From a virus, in IMG/VR virus record IMGVR_UViG_3300017786_000098, positions 1 to 28,112 of that record: a stretch of DNA of 28,112 bases. One strand, given 5' to 3'. Position 1 is the first letter of the stretch. Every line of letters starts with the position of its first letter. Positions 18,819 to 26,412 of the stretch are shown here, piece by piece. Made by a program: the position numbers and the translations under genes. The notes below the pieces were generated by a model. That model did no database searches. It saw only the letters and a program-made list of their open reading frames with translations, and was not told the origin of the DNA.

Positions 18819-19240
18819 TACTGCACCCTAGCTACGCGATAGTAGTCTGAGCCATCTGGCCCGTACCTTCTCATTAGCCCTTCCATTTCAAATCCCATCC
18901 ACTTACCAAACCTAACAGCCTTTGCATCATTTACAGCAATACTAGCTTGTACTCTGTTTAATTTATTCTTATGCACTATAACATCAAACATAAGGTCTGC
19001 ATACTTCGCAACTGTGCGTGGCCTTGATTTAGCGTTCTTCCCCAACATAACCCAAGCTTCACCAACTTTATCCCAAAGCATATGCACACCGCCCATTGCT
19101 ACAATCTCGCCATCTTCTAATAAAGTGTACCCATGTATTGCGTAGGGGGCTTTAAAAGCGTCCTTATGGGATTGTAACATTTCGTAACCTAAATCTATAT
19201 TGTCCATGTCTTCTCTTATAAATTCACGCAACTCAAGCAT
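18818..19240 (-). CDS. GNAT-like protein in the T7 gp13 position
   Basis: The protein has 140 residues. The acetyltransferase-like pattern is visible: a central strand pair (DGEIVAMGGVHMLWD, 43-57), a helix (YADLMFDVIVHKNKLNRVQA, 80-99) and the characteristic C-terminal block INVxNxxAxRFxxxxGFExEG, here VNDAKAVRFGKWMGFEMEG (103-121). The pyrophosphate-binding Q/RxxGxG/A loop appears degenerate (LGKNAKSRPR, 66-75), so catalytic activity is doubtful. T7 gp13 (DUF2833) sits in the same position between tail tube B and gp14 and has a GNAT-like fold with an assembly role. The stop and start overlap both neighbours, eight bases with the nozzle gene and one base with the gp14-like gene. Confidence 0.7.
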   Translation of the reverse strand: MLELREFIREDMDNIDLGYEMLQSHKDAFKAPYAIHGYTLLEDGEIVAMGGVHMLWDKVGEAWVMLGKNAKSRPRTVAKYADLMFDVIVHKNKLNRVQASIAVNDAKAVRFGKWMGFEMEGLMRRYGPDGSDYYRVARVQ

Positions 19241-21425
19241 CGAATGTATTTGACCTTCTCATTACAGCAACGATTGTCATAGGCAATGGCTGACTTTGCC
19301 TTATAACAACTTGTGCATCATTCTCATAACCAGACGGGAAGAATATTTCCTTATCGCCATTAAACAATGGCACTGCTGTATCCATAGCCATGCTACTGTC
19401 TCTAAAAGGTAGCCTGTCTAGGTTGTTTGTGTCGGGTCCTAACTCAGCACCAACTGTGTCTAAGAACCTAGCAGTAATGCCGTGGATACGTTTAATCTTA
19501 CCCTGTGCTATTCCATCTTCAGCGCCAGCTTCTAAGCGTAGGGTTTCTACAAGCGAGTTATAAGAGTAACCTACATGCACCTTACTAGCGCTTCTGTCTA
19601 ATGTAATGCTGCCACCTGAAACGGTTTTGTCTGCATGTGTTGAGCCATCAGCAAGTATTTGCACTGTCTCACCCTCAAGATGGTCTAGCCCAGTTATAGA
19701 TGTAGTAGCAGAGCCACCATATGTAGTGCCGCTATCAACATAAAACGCGTCTTCTACATCTTGATTAAAATAAATAGACTTCATAAAGACAATATGTCTA
19801 ACAACAGAGCCGTCTATTGTTCTTTTAACAGACAGGTACACTTGGTCTTCTGTTCCACTTGGTATAGCTGTAATGCTTTCTACGACACCGTTACCGCCCA
19901 AAGGATGCTGATGCCAACCGATTGTGTTGTTTGCAGGGTCATAACTAAGCCCTATTAGGGTGCCATCGCCTCTCACAAACCATAAAACAAGTTCTGGCTC
20001 TTGCTGCCAAATCATGTCAGTTAGGCCGCCCCTTGCTAGATGCTCACCCAAAACAGTTAAGTCGCGGCCTACTAGTCCGTCTGTGTCTAAACTAAAGGTA
20101 ACTTCTTTTACTTTCTCGCCACCCTTTTGAATCATAATGGTACTAGCGCCAGCACGTAACGGTCTTACATCACCAGAGCCAAATGTAGTTTCTCGCAATA
20201 CGTTTACATTAGTTGGGGTAACGGCAGTAGTGCCTGTTCCTCCAGATAGTGTAAATTCAGAGCTGGTAGTCATAATCTGCAAGAAACGTCCTGGAACCAT
20301 ATGTTTAATGACATTAACTTGGTCAGATGCAATCGTTACGTTTATAGCCGAGTCATCTTCTGTGCCAGGCGTATAATTTTCAAAGTCTGCTGTAACTGAG
20401 CTAAATATTGTCTGTGGCTTTCCTGTTGTTCCTGCTAAATATAAACGCTCTTCATAAAATGCAATTGCTCTTGGAAACTTTTGAAGCCCCCCAAAAGCGC
20501 CCAAAGACCAACGTGTGTTTGCATTGCTAGAGCCAACAGAGCTATCGGGAAGTTTTGAGTTTCCGTATTGGTCATCATGTACGTCAGCAGTAACTTCTGT
20601 GCCAGAGGTATAGGCTGTAATTCTTACGTGACCGTGTTCATCGTGCAAGTATTCCCAATCTATCGAACCATAAGTTTCTGTCCCACTAAGATGGACTGGA
20701 GGTGTCTGTCCTGATGTTTGGGTCGAGCCTGTTACTTGCTCATAAACATGCCCGTTATAGCGTACAGTAGCGCCATTTGTATAAGATTTATTAGCAGCCC
20801 ATTCATCATGTTCAATCTCTAATATTTCTCTAAAACGTATATACCTTCCGACATCATCGCTTGTAAATACACTGTCAGAAGCTATTATTGTAATACCTGT
20901 CCCAGTAGCGGCAGAGGCATACATAGTTGTGTCGGTAATGTTTTCATCAAGCCAAGGGCCATCAACAAAATCTATGTCTGTAAGCGTAAAAGATGTCGCT
21001 GTTGTTCTTGTTAGTTTTGCTGGTGCATGGTCTTTATGCACTAAATATAAAACGTCAGCAGATTGAACAAAGTTAATCTCAAATATGTCCGTAACACTAT
21101 AAGTTGTAGCCACCTCAACAGGGCTACCCCCACTTTCTAGCGGAGCGCCATCTTGAAAGAAGCGTATATAGTTAGCGCCAAATTCAAGCACATAGGCTTG
21201 GTCATCGCTAAACTCAAAGTTTATTAACCTTACTTTACCACCACTCTTAGATGAGCCAGCATAGTAAGTACCAGGTCTTCTGGTTATCCCCCCTTGCGGA
21301 AACACAAGCATGTTCTGTAATGTTTGAGCGCCAGCGCTGTACTTCTGTAAATCAATCCTACCTTCAAGTCGAGGCGATAACTCACCAGCTTGGAAGTTGG
21401 TAACGATGGAGGATACTCGCGCCAT
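19233..21425 (-). CDS. Tail tube protein B (tail nozzle, T7 gp12-like)
   Basis: The protein has 730 residues; T7 gp12 has 794. The N-terminal signature FQAGELSPRLEGRIDLQKYS (11-30), then GGITRRPGTYY (45-55), is typical of nozzle proteins that form the distal hexameric end of the podovirus tail. A central beta-rich part (about 310-570) has the usual segments FPRAIAFYEERLYLAGT and LWFVRGDGTLIGLSYDP. Residues about 208-261 form an inserted module with EWAANKSYTNGATVRYNGHV, Tyr 228, Gly-Gln-Thr-Pro-Pro (239-243) and Trp 257. This spacing of aromatics matches small carbohydrate-binding modules of the CBM5/12 (chitin-binding) type. It directly follows tail tube A with one base between stop and start. 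Confidence 0.9.
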   Translation of the reverse strand: MARVSSIVTNFQAGELSPRLEGRIDLQKYSAGAQTLQNMLVFPQGGITRRPGTYYAGSSKSGGKVRLINFEFSDDQAYVLEFGANYIRFFQDGAPLESGGSPVEVATTYSVTDIFEINFVQSADVLYLVHKDHAPAKLTRTTATSFTLTDIDFVDGPWLDENITDTTMYASAATGTGITIIASDSVFTSDDVGRYIRFREILEIEHDEWAANKSYTNGATVRYNGHVYEQVTGSTQTSGQTPPVHLSGTETYGSIDWEYLHDEHGHVRITAYTSGTEVTADVHDDQYGNSKLPDSSVGSSNANTRWSLGAFGGLQKFPRAIAFYEERLYLAGTTGKPQTIFSSVTADFENYTPGTEDDSAINVTIASDQVNVIKHMVPGRFLQIMTTSSEFTLSGGTGTTAVTPTNVNVLRETTFGSGDVRPLRAGASTIMIQKGGEKVKEVTFSLDTDGLVGRDLTVLGEHLARGGLTDMIWQQEPELVLWFVRGDGTLIGLSYDPANNTIGWHQHPLGGNGVVESITAIPSGTEDQVYLSVKRTIDGSVVRHIVFMKSIYFNQDVEDAFYVDSGTTYGGSATTSITGLDHLEGETVQILADGSTHADKTVSGGSITLDRSASKVHVGYSYNSLVETLRLEAGAEDGIAQGKIKRIHGITARFLDTVGAELGPDTNNLDRLPFRDSSMAMDTAVPLFNGDKEIFFPSGYENDAQVVIRQSQPLPMTIVAVMRRSNTFDA

Positions 21426-21426
21426 T

Positions 21427-22023
21427 TTAGAACCTTGAGTTTATAAATGAATCTGCAATTATTTTGTCTGGCACACCTTCAGCAGCGTCCATAGAACGAG
21501 CCTCTGCTAATCTGGATTGATACAACTGGAACATTTGTTGTCCGATACTATTACTACCAGTGATTGCATAGGCTACTTCCGATGCTAACTTGTGGGCAAT
21601 GGTGCTAGAAAGCAAGCTATCATACTGCTCTGTGTCTGTTACTCTGCCTATGTAAATAATTTTGCAAGTAGATTCGTCTGTTAATATTTTGCGGCCTTCT
21701 ACTTTAAACATATTCTGTGAGTCATATGCGGCAATCTCGTTGTCTACATTTGCATTCCAGAAAGATAGAACTCTTAGGCAGTAAGGGTTAGTTGGCAGAG
21801 TGTATTGATAAGTAAAACCAAATGCAGGGGCTGCGCTATCTTGAGGTAATGCTTTTCTTGTGATAGCTGCATTCCAAGGATGCGCTCTTAACACTTGGTC
21901 ACGGACAGTTTCAAACCGTCTATTACATAATCTTGCTTCTTTTGAGTTTTCTGTTAGCGCTGTAATGGTTGCTGCACCGAGCAAATCCATAGCTTCATTA
22001 CATATATCAACTACCGATGGCAT
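21427..22023 (-). CDS. Tail tube protein A (T7 gp11-like adaptor)
   Basis: The protein has 198 residues; T7 gp11 has 196. The N-terminal block is familiar: VDICNEAMDLLGAATITALT (5-24), then ARLCNRRFETVRDQVLRAHP (30-49) and WNAAITRKALPQ. A central FTYQYTLPTNPYCLRVLSF follows, and a helical C-terminus (LASEVAYAITGSNSIGQQMF). In T7 this protein forms the twelve-fold ring joining portal and nozzle and holds the fibre trimers at the interface. Its start overlaps the end of the nuclease-like gene by 17 bases and its stop is two bases from the nozzle gene, so tail genes 11 and 12 are contiguous as in T7. Confidence 0.93.
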   Translation of the reverse strand: MPSVVDICNEAMDLLGAATITALTENSKEARLCNRRFETVRDQVLRAHPWNAAITRKALPQDSAAPAFGFTYQYTLPTNPYCLRVLSFWNANVDNEIAAYDSQNMFKVEGRKILTDESTCKIIYIGRVTDTEQYDSLLSSTIAHKLASEVAYAITGSNSIGQQMFQLYQSRLAEARSMDAAEGVPDKIIADSFINSRF

Positions 22024-22372
22024 GTTTAACTAACCTTTCAACCTTTACTAGCGCACCCTGGCTAACATTGCTATCACCGCCAGACATAACCCAGCCTTTT
22101 TCTTTGTGTAGCTCAACTATTTCTTTCAGGGCTTCTGTAGGCAATATTACCACATAACCAGTACCTATGACAAATGCCCAATAGTCTGCTTCTGTTCTAT
22201 CTATACCAGATGGCTTACCTCTACAAAAAAACTCCACAAACACTTTTCCAGTGCGTGAAGCTCTAAAATCTCTTTTGACTTCTATAGTTTTTCCAGACAG
22301 CAATTCACTTAACCACTTCTCAGCTAACTGCCCTACTTTCAAATCATATTTAAAATCGTTGTTGTATTCCAC
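22007..22372 (-). CDS. PD-(D/E)XK-like nuclease family protein
   Basis: The protein has 121 residues with a GTG start at 22372, preceded by a GGGGG tract; a longer frame to 22420 would begin inside the terminator hairpin, so it is rejected. The pattern is LKVGQLAEKWLSELL (11-25), TIEVKRDFRAS (29-39), VFVEFFCRGKPSGI (44-57) and TEADYW (60-65). The spacing of Glu 18, Glu 31/Lys 33/Asp 35 and Glu 47, with a GKPSG loop then (T/S)xADYW, is that of a PD-(D/E)XK-like family seen in marine podoviruses between capsid and tail genes. It may act in packaging or genome processing, or degrade competing DNA. Active-site residues are a best guess. Confidence 0.6.
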   Translation of the reverse strand: MEYNNDFKYDLKVGQLAEKWLSELLSGKTIEVKRDFRASRTGKVFVEFFCRGKPSGIDRTEADYWAFVIGTGYVVILPTEALKEIVELHKEKGWVMSGGDSNVSQGALVKVERLVKHAIGS

Positions 22373-22390
22373 GTCTTTTCCCCCGACAAG

Positions 22391-22418
22391 AAGTAGAAAG
22401 GGGCGGTATAACCGCCCC
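22391..22418 (-). terminator. Terminator hairpin after the major capsid gene
   Basis: On the - strand GGGGCGGT and ACCGCCCC (22400-22407 with 22411-22418) form an 8-bp, GC-rich stem with a three-base loop, followed by TTTCTACTT. The hairpin starts eight bases after the capsid stop. The U-tract is broken, so termination may be partial, as for T7 T-phi after gene 10, giving excess capsid mRNA. Confidence 0.8.
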
Positions 22419-22425
22419 AATCATC

Positions 22426-23301
22426 TTAGTCTGGAGACTCATCACAGTCGATTTTTACAACCTTGGCTTCTTCCATACGAACAGCGCCAATGCTCATGCA
22501 GTAATAAACTTGAGTTGCGTAGCTCTTGTCAGCGCGCTCATCAATTCTTGCAGAGATATCTTTGCCAAGTCCTAATGTAAGGCCGTCTTCTGCCCAAGCA
22601 AAGCAGTTACGGATGTCATTAGTTTCAGAACCATTGCTGGTTGTTAGGCGGTTAGTCATTATGAAGCGGAAGCCCATAAATGTGTCTAACTCACCCTGTA
22701 CAAGTGCTTTAACAGTGTTGAAATCACTTGATGTTACAGTTGTGTCAGCAAGCAAAGATTGAATCTGGCTTGGTCCAACAGCAATGTAGCGTGCGATTGA
22801 TGGGTCAACATCACCTGAGTCTAATGTAAACTTAGCTTCGCGTAGCTTTGCTAGAGTCAAGTTAGTGTTACCATTAGCGATAGTATTAGTTATCGCTTGT
22901 GTGCCAGAACCAGTTTCGCCAGTTGCAGCAGTTCCAAGAGCAGCAGCAATGATTACATCATCCATTGCACGTCCCATACCAGCAGCGGCTGCTTGGGCGT
23001 AAGAAGATGTTGGGTCAATCAACATGCGTACTTTGTCTTGGTCATCAATCAAATCGGCATACTCATAGTCAGCCAAAGTAAGTCTGCGTCTGCTATGTGG
23101 TGTGTCGGTTTGTGGGGTATCAGCGTGTCTGGTTGTTCTCACAGCAGCAGTAGCTGAACCTATTTGGTCTATGAAAGCATTTTTGCCAACAACATTCTCA
23201 ATACGCACCGCTTCACGTAGACGGGAACCCATCTGTTGTGAAAGCATCTGCACGTTTGCAGAATACTGTTGTACAAATGCTGTAGTTACTTGTGTAGACA
23301 T
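22426..23301 (-). CDS. Major capsid protein
   Basis: The protein has 291 residues. The pattern VTTAFVQQYSANVQMLSQQM (5-24) in the N-terminal helix, GKNAFIDQIGS (39-49), then TPHSRRRLTLADYEYADLID (67-86) and DQDKVRML matches the Phage_capsid_2-type major capsid proteins found in marine podoviruses and other phages; the fold is expected to be HK97-like. It is shorter than T7 gp10A (344). It sits right after the scaffold and a small gene, with a strong AAGGAG site seven bases from the ATG, and is followed by the only strong hairpin of the late operon. High expression is therefore expected. No frameshifted minor form is apparent. Confidence 0.88.
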   Translation of the reverse strand: MSTQVTTAFVQQYSANVQMLSQQMGSRLREAVRIENVVGKNAFIDQIGSATAAVRTTRHADTPQTDTPHSRRRLTLADYEYADLIDDQDKVRMLIDPTSSYAQAAAAGMGRAMDDVIIAAALGTAATGETGSGTQAITNTIANGNTNLTLAKLREAKFTLDSGDVDPSIARYIAVGPSQIQSLLADTTVTSSDFNTVKALVQGELDTFMGFRFIMTNRLTTSNGSETNDIRNCFAWAEDGLTLGLGKDISARIDERADKSYATQVYYCMSIGAVRMEEAKVVKIDCDESPD

Positions 23302-23308
23302 TTTAAAG

Positions 23309-23314
23309 CTCCTT
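23309..23314 (-). promoter_or_regulatory. Strong ribosome binding site of the capsid gene
   Basis: AAGGAG (- strand) lies seven bases before the capsid ATG at 23301 in a 32-base gap. It is the best match to the anti-Shine-Dalgarno consensus I noticed in the late operon, where many starts use coupled overlaps instead. This fits the high demand for capsid protein. Confidence 0.7.
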
Positions 23315-23333
23315 TATAGTCACACTATTGCAT

Positions 23334-23573
23334 TTATACACTTTGCGATGCGCTACCCTTACGGACGCTTCTAGGCTTTTTAGCTGCCGTAAAGCTATCG
23401 TCTGTCCGACTGTCTTTAGGACGGCAAGAGCATTGCTTGCCGCTACCCTGCATAACCAACTCCCAGTATTTATCGAAAAGTTGGTCTGGTTTTATTACGT
23501 CACGCTGAGTTCCAAACTCAAGTGCAACGCGCAAAACTTCAATTCTAAGTTGGCGATAATCTAGTTCATCCAT
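23334..23573 (-). CDS. Small protein of unknown function between scaffold and capsid
   Basis: The protein has 79 residues. The N-terminal part (1-45) is helical and conserved-looking (MDELDYRQLRIEVLRVALEF, then DQLFDKYWELVMQG). The C-terminal part is basic and Ser-rich with a CSC pair at about 48-50 and no clear fold. Small helical proteins of this form precede capsid genes in several marine phages and are annotated as hypothetical. It overlaps the scaffold gene by eight bases. A role in capsid assembly is suggested by position only; a head decoration protein is less likely because it precedes the capsid gene and has a disordered tail. Confidence 0.55.
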   Translation of the reverse strand: MDELDYRQLRIEVLRVALEFGTQRDVIKPDQLFDKYWELVMQGSGKQCSCRPKDSRTDDSFTAAKKPRSVRKGSASQSV

Positions 23574-24411
23574 TATAGACCATGCCGTATAGCTCGTTCA
23601 TCCTATCAATAGCCTTCTGTCTTCCTACTACGTTGGCCCTATCCCAATAAGCATGAGACTTGTCATTCATAATAACATCAATCTCATTCTGGGCTTCTGC
23701 TGGTGTCATAGCTCGGTTTACAGATGCTTCCGAAATGGTGTCTTCGCTGGTAACACTTTGCCTGAAATCCGCAATTTTTGCAAATGCTTTGATAAACTCA
23801 GGGTGATTGCCCACCTTAGTTCCGTCTGCAAGTTGCATCTCAAGCATGTCTTTGTTGCCAAACTCATTTATTATTTGAGCAGCGCCAGATACTTTCTGCT
23901 CATAGGCTTGGCCCCATTCTTTCTTGAGCGAATCTTCTGCTTGCGCCCTAGACTGCTCTGACTCTTGGGCCAAACTTTCTTGGCTGCCCTGCGCTACAGA
24001 CTTATAATATTCTAAAACACCACTAGCTTGGTCTGGTGTTAGTCTAAGTTTGTGCGCTATGTCTTTGTAATTACTTACTATTTCATCAGTAACTATATTG
24101 CCATCAGCAGCAATTTGATAACCATCTGCTGTCTCTGGCCTTCCTAAACGTCCATAAATCCTATCTAAATCTTCGTCACTAGGATTAACTGGCATTGGAA
24201 TTTTATCAGCGCCTATTAACTTTTGTGCGTTTACATATGACCTAGCTAAATTACCAACGTCCTTAATTGGTGATAGGCTAGGGTGTTCTCTTAACTCTTC
24301 TGGAATTAAATTTAAAAAATCGTTACCAGAACCGCCTTGGGCTGTTTCTGCTGGGGTTTCCAGCACAGTACCTTCAGACTGGTCTACCTGTTCGACAGTT
24401 TCTTCAGACAT
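23566..24411 (-). CDS. Scaffold (capsid assembly) protein
   Basis: The protein has 281 residues; T7 gp9 has 307. The N-terminus is acidic and disordered (MSEETVEQVDQSEGTVLETP), followed by FLNLIPEELREHPSLSPIKD and a central helical region (NLARSYVNAQKLIGADKIPM). The remainder is Glu/Gln/Ala-rich and helical. Low hydrophobicity, acidic start, absence of catalytic motifs and location between portal and capsid fit a scaffold. The LIPEELRxHPSL ... KDxxxLAxSYVxAQKLIG pattern is shared by scaffolds of marine podoviruses. It starts in a TAATG overlap with the previous gene and also has a GGAG site. In assembly it should guide capsid polymerisation and leave before DNA packaging is complete. Confidence 0.82.
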   Translation of the reverse strand: MSEETVEQVDQSEGTVLETPAETAQGGSGNDFLNLIPEELREHPSLSPIKDVGNLARSYVNAQKLIGADKIPMPVNPSDEDLDRIYGRLGRPETADGYQIAADGNIVTDEIVSNYKDIAHKLRLTPDQASGVLEYYKSVAQGSQESLAQESEQSRAQAEDSLKKEWGQAYEQKVSGAAQIINEFGNKDMLEMQLADGTKVGNHPEFIKAFAKIADFRQSVTSEDTISEASVNRAMTPAEAQNEIDVIMNDKSHAYWDRANVVGRQKAIDRMNELYGMVYNG

Positions 24412-24626
24412 TATGTCTCCTTAATTATCATTTGATGGATGTGTAATATTGTGGCACGTTTGCCCTCTTCAAATGTAGTGGCATTAGCATCGCCAGCTAC
24501 ATAACTTGTCCAGTGGTAGTTACACCGCTTTTCAAGGTCTTGTAACACCTTCTTCCCAGAATCGCTGCTGAAAACATCAGTGTACATTTGTTTGAGTTTT
24601 TCTTGTTCTTTAATAGGGTCAACCAT
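24411..24626 (-). CDS. Bbp19-like small phage protein
   Basis: The protein has 71 residues. The visible pattern is YTDVFSSDSGKKVLQDLEKR (15-34), an aromatic stretch NYHWTSYVAG and TTFEEGKRATILHIHQMI (51-68). The F(x)S(x)xGxxVLxDLxxR ... xxxxEGxRxxxLxI pattern is that of the Bbp19-like family of small proteins encoded between portal and scaffold or capsid genes. The family function is not established; a head-assembly or packaging-accessory role is inferred from position. Both ends make one-base TAATG overlaps with portal and scaffold genes, so its translation should track the portal's. Confidence 0.6.
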   Translation of the reverse strand: MVDPIKEQEKLKQMYTDVFSSDSGKKVLQDLEKRCNYHWTSYVAGDANATTFEEGKRATILHIHQMIIKET

Positions 24627-26215
24627 TACTTCTGAACCATCCTAACTGCTTGTGCTGCTTGAGCTGTATCTGATACATCTTGTGATAGAGCTTCACGCTC
24701 TGCCATCTGTTGTTGCATTTGCTCACGCTGTTGCCTTACCTGATTAACTTCGCGTTGTGACTTTAACGTAGTCTTAGGAACGCCAAGCGCCTCAGTGATA
24801 TGCCTTACTAAACCATCTGGGTCTATATGGTCCCCTACAGGTAATGCTTGTGATAATGGCATCAATACCTCAAGTGCTTTCAAGGTATTATTAAGACTGC
24901 TTGACTTTTGCGCTCTTGCTAGTGGTGATACATATTCTATGTCCACATCTTGCCCCTGTAGTATTTCAGGAGCTGGGGCTAATAAATTTTCTCTAACCAT
25001 TAGCGCAAACACTCTGTCTATAAGTGGGCGCAACATCTCATTCATCAACCTTCCAAGCACAGGGCCAATCACCCTCATTCGCTCTTCCTGCCTTTGGATA
25101 ACCTCTGTTGCTGTCATATTAGGGGAGCCGCCAACAAGTAACTGGTCTACATAAAAGGCAGAACGGATAGCCTGTCTTCTTTGGTCTTCCATAGAAAGGC
25201 CGATAGGTATGTTAGCGCCAGTATTTAGCGGTGTAATTGTGTCTCTTGAGCCAGCTCTATAGAAGTTTAGACCACCAGGTTGGGTTCTAATAGGTAGTAA
25301 GAAACCGTCATCTGGCACTAGCAACGGTGGGTCAATCATTTTTTGCGCTGCCTGAATGATTGTCTTAGACATCAGATTCAGCATCTTAACATCTGGTAGT
25401 GCAACCATTGCAGGGGAACGGCCCATAACTTCGCCTGTAGCCTTCAAGAAACGTGGCACAACGTATGGTAGCTCTTCAAAACCACCTTCTGCCATAACCA
25501 TTTTGGTCTTCATGCAAATGTAAACAGACATAAAAGGCATGTTCTTATTGTCTGCTTTACGTATATCGCGCTCTATTCTTGGTGTAACGCAATGTAGTAT
25601 TTCTACAAAGTCATCAGGATTTTTCTTATATACCCTTTGGATATGTTCACTAACATTATCAATGCCAAATCTTTGTATAGCTGACACTGCTGTGATTTCA
25701 TATTTTCTAAAAACGGTATTAACTATCCCATACTGGTCTTCTTGTACATAAAACTCAGAGATGTGTCTTGTGCTACAACGTAGCTGGCCTTTATCCATTT
25801 CGACAAACATACAGCCAGTGCCAAAGACAACTAGGTCTACGTACATCTCATGTACTTCTGTCTCAAAGTTAGACTGGTTAAAGGCTCTCATCATACGCAT
25901 ACTGGTGTCTTGTAACCATTCGCGCACATCATCGTCACGGTTTAGCTCTGTGTCTTTTACATCTAAGTGGAACCAAGGAGAAGCCCCACTTGTAAGCATA
26001 CCGTGTAGAGATGCTGATAAAAGGTCTACAGCTTGTAGCGCTGTGCCATCATAGATTTGCTCCATGCGCTTTTCACCGCGAGAACGCTTCTTAACAATGT
26101 CTGCCTTTCTTGGCAGCATGTAATCGCCTAGCTCTTGATAATGCGTATCCCAATTATCTCTTTGCGTTTGAATACTCTCAAAACGCTTTACGAGACCTTT
26201 AACATAGTCTTCCAT
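24626..26215 (-). CDS. Portal (head-to-tail connector) protein
   Basis: The protein has 529 residues; T7 gp8 has 536. The N-terminal block is characteristic of podovirus connectors: VKGLVKRFESIQTQRDNWDT (4-23), HYQELGDYMLPRKADIV, then GEKRMEQIYDGTALQAVDLL and SASLHGMLTSGASPWFHL. A middle stretch with GRSPAMVALPDVKMLNLM and a PPLLVPDDGFL segment, and a C-terminal Gln-rich helical tail (REVNQVRQQREQMQQQMAER), complete the Head-tail_con family layout. It forms the twelve-subunit ring at the packaging vertex and binds terminase. It is coupled by one-base overlaps to both neighbours. Confidence 0.92.
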   Translation of the reverse strand: MEDYVKGLVKRFESIQTQRDNWDTHYQELGDYMLPRKADIVKKRSRGEKRMEQIYDGTALQAVDLLSASLHGMLTSGASPWFHLDVKDTELNRDDDVREWLQDTSMRMMRAFNQSNFETEVHEMYVDLVVFGTGCMFVEMDKGQLRCSTRHISEFYVQEDQYGIVNTVFRKYEITAVSAIQRFGIDNVSEHIQRVYKKNPDDFVEILHCVTPRIERDIRKADNKNMPFMSVYICMKTKMVMAEGGFEELPYVVPRFLKATGEVMGRSPAMVALPDVKMLNLMSKTIIQAAQKMIDPPLLVPDDGFLLPIRTQPGGLNFYRAGSRDTITPLNTGANIPIGLSMEDQRRQAIRSAFYVDQLLVGGSPNMTATEVIQRQEERMRVIGPVLGRLMNEMLRPLIDRVFALMVRENLLAPAPEILQGQDVDIEYVSPLARAQKSSSLNNTLKALEVLMPLSQALPVGDHIDPDGLVRHITEALGVPKTTLKSQREVNQVRQQREQMQQQMAEREALSQDVSDTAQAAQAVRMVQK

Positions 26216-26412
26216 TACTTTATCACACCAGTTGTTTGCTGACCTTCTTGTAATGCACCAGCAACAATCGTAGAGCCTCTGCCTTTTCTTGATTTTCGCT
26301 GCGCCATCATTGCTTCTTCCGCTAATGTAGCAGCTCTTGCCTCATCAACAGGTGGAGGAGGTGGCGGTGGAGGTGGTGGCGGTGGTGGCGCTTTAGGTGT
26401 TAAAAAACTCAT
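26215..26412 (-). CDS. Polyproline small protein
   Basis: The protein has 65 residues: MSFLTPKA, then 13 consecutive prolines (codons at 26350-26388), an acidic-alanine helix (VDEARAATLAEEAMMAQRKS) and RKGRGSTIVAGALQEG. Similar proteins in marine podoviruses have a polyproline run followed by a KRRGRxSTIL-type motif and sit beside the portal gene, so it is probably genuine and virion-associated, although the function is unknown. Thirteen prolines in a row should stall ribosomes unless EF-P acts, which might limit translation of this gene and its coupled portal downstream. Both ends use TAATG overlaps. The + strand DNA here is a run of GG doublets. Confidence 0.7.
   Translation of the reverse strand: MSFLTPKAPPPPPPPPPPPPPVDEARAATLAEEAMMAQRKSRKGRGSTIVAGALQEGQQTTGVIK

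Noticed and set aside
22373-22420. N-terminal extension of the nuclease-like protein
   Set aside because: It would be encoded by the terminator hairpin and has no ribosome site; the GTG at 22372 follows a G-rich site.
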